From positions 1 through 6,468 of the forward strand of contig JAEZCV010000126.1 of assembly GCA_023429985.1 (NCBI GenBank): DNA of 6,468 nucleotides. The letters are read 5' to 3'. The notes beneath the pieces are model-generated. The model was not told the origin of the DNA. It saw only the letters and a list, made by a program, of their open reading frames with translations, and did not search any database. The position numbers were made by a program, and so were the translations under genes. This stretch comes from Bacteroidota bacterium (lineage in GTDB: Bacteria; Bacteroidota; Bacteroidia; Chitinophagales; Chitinophagaceae). Positions 1 to 6,468 of the stretch are shown in pieces. Numbering within the stretch: the first letter of the stretch is position 1; each line of letters opens with the position of its first letter.

Positions 1-50
1 CTGTATTATCATATTATTTTCATGCAATTAGCTGATTAATTCAAGATTTT

Positions 51-3000
51 ATGACCTTATCTATTTCCAAACTCTTAGTCGCCAACCGGGGCGAAATCGC
101 CATTCGTATTCTCAGGGCCTGTAATGAACTCGAGATCCGAACGGTTGCTATTTACACTTACGAAGACCGCTATTCACTGCATCGCTATAAGGCTGATGAA
201 GCCTACCAGGTGGGCGCCGATGACGATCCGCTCAAACCTTACCTCGATATGGATGCCATCATCACCATTGCTAAAGAATGCGGGGCCGATGCTATTCATC
301 CTGGCTATGGATTCCTGGCAGAAAATTTTGAGTTTGCCCGCAGATGCCGCGAAAATAATATCATTTTTATTGGCCCCGACCCGGAAGTGATGCAAAAACT
401 GGGTGATAAAGTATCGGCAAAACAAATTGCTACTCAAAATAATATTCCACAGATAGAAAGCAGCCAGGTGGCACTTACCGATGAATCTATTGCTATTTCA
501 GAAGCCAATAGAATTGGTTATCCGCTGATGTTGAAAGCCGCTGCCGGTGGCGGTGGAAGGGGCATGCGCGTGATCCGCTCGGAAGAAGAACTGAATAAGT
601 CTTTTAAAGAAGCCAAGCGCGAAGCGGGTAATGCTTTTGGCGATGATACGGTTTTCTTCGAAAAATTTATCGACCAGCCCAAACATATCGAAGTGCAGGT
701 GGTGGCCGACAGGCACGGTAATGTTATGCACCTTTTTGAACGCGATTGCAGCCTGCAACGCAGGTTCCAGAAAATTGTGGAAGTGGCGCCCGCCTTTACA
801 CTTCCTGCTCATGTAAAAAACAGTCTTTACGAATATGCCGTTGCCATCTGCCGCGCGGTGAATTACAATAATATTGGTACGGTTGAATTTTTGGTGGATA
901 AAGACCAGAATATTTATTTCATTGAAGTAAACCCGCGCATCCAGGTGGAACATACGGTTACCGAAATGATCACCGGTATCGACCTGGTGAAAACACAAAT
1001 TCATATAGCCGAAGGTCATGCACTTCATGAAAAGATCATTAACCTTCCAAAGCAGGAAGACTTAAGGCAAAATGGTTTTGCCATTCAATGCCGTATAACA
1101 ACGGAAGATCCTGAAAATGATTTCATGCCCGATTACGGAACCGTGCTTGCCTATCGCAGCGCCGAAGGTTTTGGTATCAGGCTCGATGAAGGCAGTGTGT
1201 ATAATGGCGTTAGAATTTCACCCTTTTTTGATTCGCTGCTGGTAAAGGTTACGGCCCATTCTTCATCCGTTGAAGACACGGTTAGAAAACTCAAACGTGC
1301 GCTTCGCGAGTTTCGAATTAGAGGTGTAAGAACCAATATTCGCTTTCTTCTTAATATCATCGCGCATCCCGAATTTGTTTCCGGTAATGCCACTGTGAAT
1401 TTTCTTCAGCAATACCCTGAACTCTTCCAGATACGGCGTGCCCAGGATCGCGGTACCAAGATACTGAAATACCTTGCCGAGATTTCTGTAAACGGCCATC
1501 CCGATGTAAAGCGCCCGGATAAAGAAAAGAAGTTTGAAAAACCTTTGCTTCCACCTTACGATAATCTTCAACCCATTCCTTCCGGAACTAAACAATTGCT
1601 GGATAAAATGGGTCCCGTAGCTTTTTCCGACTGGCTTCGGAACGAAAAAAAGATCTATTATACCGATACTACATACCGCGATGCACACCAGTCCTTACTG
1701 GCAACCCGTGTGCGTACCACCGATATGATGAAGGTAGCTTCTTCATTTGCGCAACACTTCCCGCAAACCTTCAGCATGGAAGTTTGGGGCGGTGCTACAT
1801 TTGATGTGTGCATGCGCTTTTTGTATGAAGATCCCTGGAAAAGATTGCAATTGATACGTCAGGCTATTCCTAACATTCTTTTACAAATGTTGTTGCGTGG
1901 CGCAAATGCTGTTGGATATAAAGCATATCCCGATAACCTGGTGGAAGAATTTGTGGTGAAAAGCTGGGAGAATGGAATAGATGTGTTTCGCATTTTCGAT
2001 TCGCTCAACTGGATGCCTAATATGCAAAAAAGCATAGAGGCAGTAAGAAACAAAACAAAAGCTATTGCCCAGGTTTCCATGTGTTATACTGGCGATATCC
2101 AGGACAATTCAAGAACCAAGTACACGCTTGACTACTATAAAAAATTTGCAAAAGAAATTGAAAATTCAGGCGCACACATTCTTTGTATAAAAGACATGAG
2201 TGGTTTGCTTAAGCCCTGGGCTGCTTATGAACTGATTGGGGAATTGAAACAAATCATCAATATCCCGGTTCACCTTCATACGCACGATACTTCTTCTTTG
2301 CAGTCGGCAACTTATTTAAAAGCTATTGAAGCCGGTGTTGATGTAGTGGATTGTTGTATTGGAGCAATGTCGGGACTTACATCTCAACCTAATCTCAATG
2401 CCGTAGTTGAAATGATGAAGTTCCAGGAAAGAGATAATCCTTACGATATTGAAATTCTTAACCAGCATTCAACTTACTGGGAAGCGGTACGTGAATTTTA
2501 TTATCCTTTTGAAAGCGGTATGAAGGCCAGCAGTGCCGAAGTTTTCTTTCATGAAATTCCGGGTGGACAGTATTCAAACCTTAAACCCCAGGCCGAGTCG
2601 CTGGGCCTTGGCGAACAAATAGAAGACATTAAAAGATCTTACCGCGAAGTGAACCAGATGTTTGGCGACCTTGTAAAAGTTACACCAAGTTCGAAAGTGG
2701 TGGGAGATATGGCCCTCTTCATGGTTTCCAGCAAGATCACCAAAGAAGATATCTTAAACAATGGCCAGAATATTTCCTTCCCCGAATCGGTTGTTTCATT
2801 ATTCAAAGGTGATATAGGTCAACCTGTTGGCGGATTTGACCCTCATCTTCAAAAGCTGATACTGAAGGATGTGAAACCTTTTACCGACCGCCCGAACGAG
2901 CATCTCGAGCCCATTGATTTTGACAGTGAGTTTGAAAAATTCAAAGAAAAATTCGATAAAAATCTTTCATTCACCGACCTGCTTTCATACCTGATGTATC

Positions 3001-3497
3001 CAAAAGTGTTTGAAGAGTTTTACCATAAAAGGCAGGAATTCGGAGAAGTCTGGCATATCCCCACCATCAACTTTTTTTATGGGCTGCGAAACGATGAAGA
3101 AGTGATGATTGAAATAGATAAAGGAAAGATCATACAGGTGCGCCTGCTAACCTGCAGCGATCCCGATGAAGATGGGAAAAGAAAAATCTTCATGCGTTTA
3201 AATGGGCAAACCCGCATCATTGAAGTGCAGGATAAATCTATAAAGGTTCATTCCAGGGAAAACCAGAAGATCAATAAATCTGATTCCAGCCAGGTAGGTG
3301 CTCCATTGCAGGGTAAACTTTCCCAGATCCTGGTAAAGCAGGGAGATGATGTAAAAAAGAACCAGCCCCTTTTTGTAATTGAAGCCATGAAAATGGAAAC
3401 TACCATTACGGCAAATGAGGCAGGCAAAATTGCGGAACTGATTTTAAAGCCCGGCGACATGGTGAAAACAGATGACCTGGTGTTAACCTTAAACTGA
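51..3497 (+). CDS. pyc: Pyruvate carboxylase, single-chain, biotin-dependent (complete)
   Basis: This cytosolic enzyme makes oxaloacetate from pyruvate, bicarbonate and ATP, refilling the TCA cycle and feeding gluconeogenesis. The 1148-residue chain has the full family order. Biotin carboxylase (about 5-455) shows K120, K162, the glycine loop GGGGRGM at 166-172, E292/N294/R296/E300 and R348. Carboxyltransferase (about 530-800) shows DTTYRDAHQS at 539-548 with metal ligand D544, pyruvate-binding R543, Q547 and R616, the lysine expected to be carbamylated (K714), metal ligands H743 and H745, and proton-relay T878 in KVTPSSK. A C-terminal biotinyl domain carries AMKME with biotin site K1114, 34 residues from the end. 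Roles come from alignment by memory to the human and Rhizobium etli enzymes. The ATG at 51 is used because TGA at 33-35 closes the frame upstream; no Shine-Dalgarno or convincing promoter is seen in 1-50. The stop overlaps the convergent downstream gene. Every expected catalytic residue is present, so it should be active. The two-subunit form and oxaloacetate decarboxylase are excluded by the fused architecture. Confidence 0.97.
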   Translation: MTLSISKLLVANRGEIAIRILRACNELEIRTVAIYTYEDRYSLHRYKADEAYQVGADDDPLKPYLDMDAIITIAKECGADAIHPGYGFLAENFEFARRCRENNIIFIGPDPEVMQKLGDKVSAKQIATQNNIPQIESSQVALTDESIAISEANRIGYPLMLKAAAGGGGRGMRVIRSEEELNKSFKEAKREAGNAFGDDTVFFEKFIDQPKHIEVQVVADRHGNVMHLFERDCSLQRRFQKIVEVAPAFTLPAHVKNSLYEYAVAICRAVNYNNIGTVEFLVDKDQNIYFIEVNPRIQVEHTVTEMITGIDLVKTQIHIAEGHALHEKIINLPKQEDLRQNGFAIQCRITTEDPENDFMPDYGTVLAYRSAEGFGIRLDEGSVYNGVRISPFFDSLLVKVTAHSSSVEDTVRKLKRALREFRIRGVRTNIRFLLNIIAHPEFVSGNATVNFLQQYPELFQIRRAQDRGTKILKYLAEISVNGHPDVKRPDKEKKFEKPLLPPYDNLQPIPSGTKQLLDKMGPVAFSDWLRNEKKIYYTDTTYRDAHQSLLATRVRTTDMMKVASSFAQHFPQTFSMEVWGGATFDVCMRFLYEDPWKRLQLIRQAIPNILLQMLLRGANAVGYKAYPDNLVEEFVVKSWENGIDVFRIFDSLNWMPNMQKSIEAVRNKTKAIAQVSMCYTGDIQDNSRTKYTLDYYKKFAKEIENSGAHILCIKDMSGLLKPWAAYELIGELKQIINIPVHLHTHDTSSLQSATYLKAIEAGVDVVDCCIGAMSGLTSQPNLNAVVEMMKFQERDNPYDIEILNQHSTYWEAVREFYYPFESGMKASSAEVFFHEIPGGQYSNLKPQAESLGLGEQIEDIKRSYREVNQMFGDLVKVTPSSKVVGDMALFMVSSKITKEDILNNGQNISFPESVVSLFKGDIGQPVGGFDPHLQKLILKDVKPFTDRPNEHLEPIDFDSEFEKFKEKFDKNLSFTDLLSYLMYPKVFEEFYHKRQEFGEVWHIPTINFFYGLRNDEEVMIEIDKGKIIQVRLLTCSDPDEDGKRKIFMRLNGQTRIIEVQDKSIKVHSRENQKINKSDSSQVGAPLQGKLSQILVKQGDDVKKNQPLFVIEAMKMETTITANEAGKIAELILKPGDMVKTDDLVLTLN

Positions 3498-4592
3498 GGT
3501 GGTTTCCAGGCTGATGATCTTGCGGGTTTGAGGAAGTTTTAATCTTTGAAAAACAAAAACGGTGATCAGCATAACCGAACCAAGCATAAGTAAACCTGAA
3601 ATCAATGAAAAATCTTTCAGGAAATAACCCAGCATGAGCATGATGGCGTGTACACCGTAAATCATCTTTGCCGTAAAACTATGGCTCCATCCATTATTGG
3701 TTAGTAAATGATGAATGTGATTTTTATCTGGACTGAAAGGCGATCTTCCCTGCCATATCCTGATCATGAAAACCCTTAGCGTATCAAAAACAGGAATAAT
3801 CACCACGCTTAAAACAAAAACAGGTGAATGAACCAGCAGGCTTCCTTCAACTGGGTTAATCTGTATCAACCGCACACATAAAACGGCTATTACAAAGCCT
3901 AGCACCAGCGAACCGGTATCGCCCATAAAAATTTTAGCAGGGTTGAAGTTATAGTAAAGGAAACCTAACAAACCGCCACAAAGCGCGAACGCCGTTATGG
4001 CATTGGAGCTGTCGCCGGAAAGTGTAAGGAATAATCCCAGAACAATTAAACTCATAAATCCAAGCCCACCGGCAAGTCCGTCAATACCATCAATTAAATT
4101 GAAGGCATTGGTAATGCCTGCAATGGCTATTATAGTAATGCTGTATTGGGCTGTTTCATTCAATTCATAAATTCCAAACAATCCATTGAAACTTGTAATT
4201 CTTACCCCGCTCACTGCAATCATGGTGGCAACGGCAAGCTGCATAACAAGTTTATATTTTGCAGGCAGGTTTTTTAAATCATCAAAAATTCCAATTACCA
4301 GCAGCACTGCTATTGAAAGAAAAAAACAAATGGTAAACGTATCGTTGGAAAATGGATACCAAATGAGCAATGATATTGCCAGGCCGGCAATGGAAGCAAT
4401 GCCGCCCATGGTTGGGATAGGACTGCAATGTTCTTTGCGCGCATCCGGAACATCAAAAAGTTTAAAATATTGAATGAATTTGATCAGCGGAGGCATTACC
4501 ACCATGGCAATTACAAATGCTGTTACAAAGGCGAGGATTCCGATTCGGAATTCTGAGAATTCCAGGTTTAAATAGAGGATATGGTTTATCAT
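3489..4592 (-). CDS. MraY/WecA/TagO-family undecaprenyl-phosphate sugar-1-phosphate transferase (complete)
   Basis: This inner-membrane enzyme is expected to move a sugar-1-phosphate, probably GlcNAc-1-P, from a UDP-sugar to undecaprenyl phosphate, the first step of lipid-linked glycan (O-antigen or capsule-like) synthesis. The 367-residue protein has about 11 hydrophobic segments (first near 16-40, last near 328-347) and the family's cytoplasmic motifs: DARKEH at 50-55 followed by PxP and GG at 63-64, the Asp pair D104-D105, NAFNLIDGIDG at 162-172, GDTGS at 224-228, and the C-terminal HIHH at 292-295. The HIHH loop favours the WecA/TagO branch over peptidoglycan MraY, but the exact sugar cannot be read from sequence, so no symbol is given. 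The open frame extends to a TTG at 4640 (383 residues). I prefer the ATG at 4592 because the upstream stretch coincides with a promoter-like element and adds 16 residues with no family motif. No Shine-Dalgarno is seen. The TAA stop lies inside the last codons of the convergent pyruvate carboxylase gene. Confidence 0.92.
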   Translation of the reverse strand: MINHILYLNLEFSEFRIGILAFVTAFVIAMVVMPPLIKFIQYFKLFDVPDARKEHCSPIPTMGGIASIAGLAISLLIWYPFSNDTFTICFFLSIAVLLVIGIFDDLKNLPAKYKLVMQLAVATMIAVSGVRITSFNGLFGIYELNETAQYSITIIAIAGITNAFNLIDGIDGLAGGLGFMSLIVLGLFLTLSGDSSNAITAFALCGGLLGFLYYNFNPAKIFMGDTGSLVLGFVIAVLCVRLIQINPVEGSLLVHSPVFVLSVVIIPVFDTLRVFMIRIWQGRSPFSPDKNHIHHLLTNNGWSHSFTAKMIYGVHAIMLMLGYFLKDFSLISGLLMLGSVMLITVFVFQRLKLPQTRKIISLETTSV

Positions 4593-4610
4593 GTTAGTTG
4601 AGGTGGCCGA

Positions 4611-4640
4611 CAAAATAGTTATTATTAATTTAATTTGCAA
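4611..4640 (-). promoter_or_regulatory. Candidate Bacteroidota-type promoter for the membrane transferase gene
   Basis: Read on the minus strand, TTG (4640-4638) is followed after 20 bases by TATTTTG (4617-4611). The known Bacteroidota pattern is a -33 TTG, 17 to 23 bases, then TAnnTTTG. Here the -7 element is one base shorter than consensus. Transcription would start near 4605, giving a leader of about 13 bases before the ATG at 4592. The spacer is AT-rich, so chance matches are possible. Confidence 0.45.
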
Positions 4641-4708
4641 TGGGTAGCCCCATGTTATTTAATCATCAGTTCATGTGATATCTCTCAGCAGGCTAATTAA
4701 TCTCAGGT

Positions 4709-4716
4709 TAAATTTG
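4709..4716 (+). promoter_or_regulatory. Candidate -7 promoter element for recG
   Basis: TAAATTTG fits the Bacteroidota -7 consensus TAnnTTTG exactly. It would place the transcript start near 4722, about 20 bases before the TTG start of recG at 4742. No TTG is visible 17 to 23 bases upstream, so the -33 half is missing or degenerate. Its first three bases are also the in-frame TAA that limits how far upstream recG can begin. Confidence 0.4.
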
Positions 4717-4741
4717 CCCAAACAGAAAATTGAACCTGCAG

Positions 4742-6468
4742 TTGTCATCCATATTATCGCAGCCCATAGAATACCTTAAAGGTGTAGGTCCGCTGAAGGC
4801 CGACCTGCTGAAAAAGGAATTGGGCATCTTTACTTTCCAGGATCTGCTGCATCATTTCCCATTTAGGCACTTCGATAGAACAACTATAAATCAAATAGCA
4901 GCTCTTCAGCCTTCCATGGAATATGCACAGGTAAAAGGAAAGATCCTGTATAAAGAAATTATTGGAGAAAAGTCGGGAAGAAGGCTGGTTGCCGGCTTCT
5001 CCGATGGAACCGGTGTTATGGAACTTGCCTGGTTTAAAGGCATTACCTGGATTGACAAAATGCTGCAGGAAAACACTGTTTATCTTGCCTTTGGCAGGCT
5101 GGGATTTTTTTTGGGTAAACCCCAGATGGTACATCCCGAAATGGAAGCGTTACAATTAAATCAGGGAGATAAAATTTTTCTTGAACCTGTTTATTCTACA
5201 ACCGAAAAATTAAAAAGCAAAGGCTTAGGAGGAAGGCAAATTGGAAAGATCACTTACAATCTTTTTCATGTTTTGAAAGAAAAGGATTTTCCCGAAAATC
5301 TTCCCCTTTCCATAAAAGAAAAACTCAGGCTCATTTCGCGTTACGATGCCCTCAGGAACATTCATTTTCCGCAGTCAATTAAACATTATGAACAGGCTCT
5401 TCGACGATTGAAATTTGAAGAATTTTTCATCACCCAGCTTCGTCTTGCGCGCGTTCGTTCTGAAAGACACCGGAAATCGAAAGGAGTAATTTTTGAAAAA
5501 GTAGGAAATCTTTTCAATGAATTCTATAAGGACCATCTTCCATTTCAACTTACAAACGCTCAAAAAAGAGTAATCAGGGAAATCAGGTTGGATACGGGTG
5601 CCGGCCACCAAATGAACCGGCTCTTACAGGGTGATGTGGGAAGTGGTAAAACCATAGTGGCGCTTCTTGTAATGTTACTGGCCATTGATAATGGCTACCA
5701 GGCATGCCTTATGGCTCCTACAGAAATTCTTTCGCGCCAGCATTTCGATTCATTAAAACAGCTTACAGAAAATCTGCCTGTAAAGATCCGTTTATTAACC
5801 GGTTCAACACCTTCAAAAGAAAGAAAGTCTTTATTGAAAGAGCTTATTGATGGTGAAATTGATATTCTCATTGGTACGCATGCTTTAATTGAAGATCCTG
5901 TAAAGTTTAAATCACTGGGCTTTGTTGTGATAGATGAACAACATCGCTTTGGGGTAGCCCAAAGAGCAAAACTCTGGAACAAGGCAGTTCTTCCACCTCA
6001 TATGCTTGTTATGACGGCTACTCCTATTCCACGTACGCTTGCAATGACAGCCTATGGCGACCTTGATTACAGTATCATGGATGAATTGCCGCCAGGAAGG
6101 CAACCTATACAAACCGTTCACCGTTTAGACGATCAGCGGTCAAGGGTAATGGATTTTATAAGAACGGAAATTGATGCAGGCCGACAGGCTTATATCATCT
6201 TCCCACTCATTGAAGAAAGTGCCAAACTGGATTACGAAAACCTGATGTCGGGTTATGAAAATGTAAAAGCCTATTTTCCTGAACCTAAATACTGGATTAG
6301 CATGGTGCATGGCCGGCAGCCTGCTGCACAAAAGGAAACCAATATGCAGCGCTTTGTGGCTGGTGATACTCAGATTATGGTAAGCACTACTGTTATTGAA
6401 GTGGGCGTAAATGTGCCGAATGCCACGGTGATGATTATTGAAAGTGCGGAGAAATTTGGACTATCACA
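4742..6468 (+). CDS. recG: ATP-dependent DNA helicase RecG (N-terminal part, cut by window end)
   Basis: RecG is a superfamily 2 double-strand DNA translocase that regresses stalled forks and processes Holliday junctions and R-loops. About 575 of the usual 680-700 residues are present and the frame is still open at 6468. The N-terminal wedge region begins with YLKGVGP at 11-17, followed by an OB-fold-like section (about 60-150). The helicase core shows Walker A GDVGSGKT at 297-304 with K303, the Walker B-type box DEQHRFG at 398-404, motif III TATPIPRT at 425-432, and STTVIEVGVNVP at 548-559. The QxxGRxGR motif and C-terminal hook lie beyond the window. There is no in-frame ATG before 4916 (residue 59), and starting there would delete YLKGVGP. 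An in-frame TAA at 4709-4711 closes the frame upstream, so the start must be non-ATG. TTG at 4742 gives the usual short family N-terminus; TTG at 4730 is the alternative. No Shine-Dalgarno is seen. The gene is divergent from the membrane transferase gene. Confidence 0.95.
   Translation, partial: MSSILSQPIEYLKGVGPLKADLLKKELGIFTFQDLLHHFPFRHFDRTTINQIAALQPSMEYAQVKGKILYKEIIGEKSGRRLVAGFSDGTGVMELAWFKGITWIDKMLQENTVYLAFGRLGFFLGKPQMVHPEMEALQLNQGDKIFLEPVYSTTEKLKSKGLGGRQIGKITYNLFHVLKEKDFPENLPLSIKEKLRLISRYDALRNIHFPQSIKHYEQALRRLKFEEFFITQLRLARVRSERHRKSKGVIFEKVGNLFNEFYKDHLPFQLTNAQKRVIREIRLDTGAGHQMNRLLQGDVGSGKTIVALLVMLLAIDNGYQACLMAPTEILSRQHFDSLKQLTENLPVKIRLLTGSTPSKERKSLLKELIDGEIDILIGTHALIEDPVKFKSLGFVVIDEQHRFGVAQRAKLWNKAVLPPHMLVMTATPIPRTLAMTAYGDLDYSIMDELPPGRQPIQTVHRLDDQRSRVMDFIRTEIDAGRQAYIIFPLIEESAKLDYENLMSGYENVKAYFPEPKYWISMVHGRQPAAQKETNMQRFVAGDTQIMVSTTVIEVGVNVPNATVMIIESAEKFGLS

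Noticed and set aside
1..50. Search for a pyruvate carboxylase promoter in the AT-rich upstream bases
   Set aside because: No TAnnTTTG with a spaced TTG is present. The AT-rich stretch alone does not support a promoter call, and the real one may lie left of the window.
498..1028. A 176-codon open frame on the minus strand within the pyruvate carboxylase gene
   Set aside because: It lies wholly antisense to conserved biotin carboxylase sequence, its translation has no recognisable motif, and it has no promoter or start context of its own. It is a by-product of the codon use of the real gene.
1263..1688. A 141-codon antisense open frame inside the pyruvate carboxylase gene
   Set aside because: It has no recognisable domain and lies over the linker and the start of the carboxyltransferase domain of a clearly intact gene.
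3476..3510. Possible hairpin across the convergent stops, pairing CCTGG (3476-3480) with CCAGG (3506-3510)
   Set aside because: The pairing is short, interrupted by unequal internal loops, and is not followed by a T tract on either strand, so I do not call it a terminator.
5105..5112. Run of eight T in recG, suspected as a frameshift or slippage site
   Set aside because: The reading frame is the same before and after the run, and RecG motifs follow in the expected frame (Walker A at 297-304), so the gene is not broken here.
4754..5134. A 126-codon minus-strand open frame over the start of recG
   Set aside because: It is antisense to the conserved YLKGVGP and OB-fold region of recG and shows no domain of its own.

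Overview
The window carries three housekeeping genes, all typical of the phylum Bacteroidota. These are a complete pyruvate carboxylase gene (+), a complete polyprenyl-phosphate sugar-1-phosphate transferase gene of the MraY/WecA/TagO superfamily (-), and the first four fifths of recG (+), which is cut by the right edge. The Bacteroidota assignment rests on three things. None of the three starts has a recognisable Shine-Dalgarno sequence. The spacer between the two divergent genes holds motifs close to the phylum's -33 TTG / -7 TAnnTTTG promoter. The pyruvate carboxylase has the single-chain form with an HTHDTSS-type variant of the active-site loop that I associate with this phylum. A Chitinophagales-like member is a reasonable guess from overall protein flavour, but it is not proven here.

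Layout: positions 1-50 are a short upstream region with no clear promoter. Positions 51-3497 encode pyruvate carboxylase. The next gene runs in the opposite direction (4592 down to 3489), and its stop codon lies inside the end of the carboxylase gene, so the two converge with a 9-base overlap and no intergenic terminator. Positions 4593-4741 form a 149-base divergent spacer with one candidate promoter for each flanking gene. From 4742 to the window end is recG, with a TTG start; it stops after about 575 codons, just before the QxxGRxGR helicase motif.

The three genes do not form a pathway. Pyruvate carboxylase is anaplerotic (pyruvate to oxaloacetate), the membrane transferase starts lipid-linked glycan synthesis at the inner membrane, and RecG remodels stalled replication forks and recombination intermediates. 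Their strands (+ - +) rule out a common operon. I found no mobile element, RNA gene, CRISPR array, repeat family or undescribed system. The points worth a second look concern gene starts, the convergent overlap and small active-site variations.
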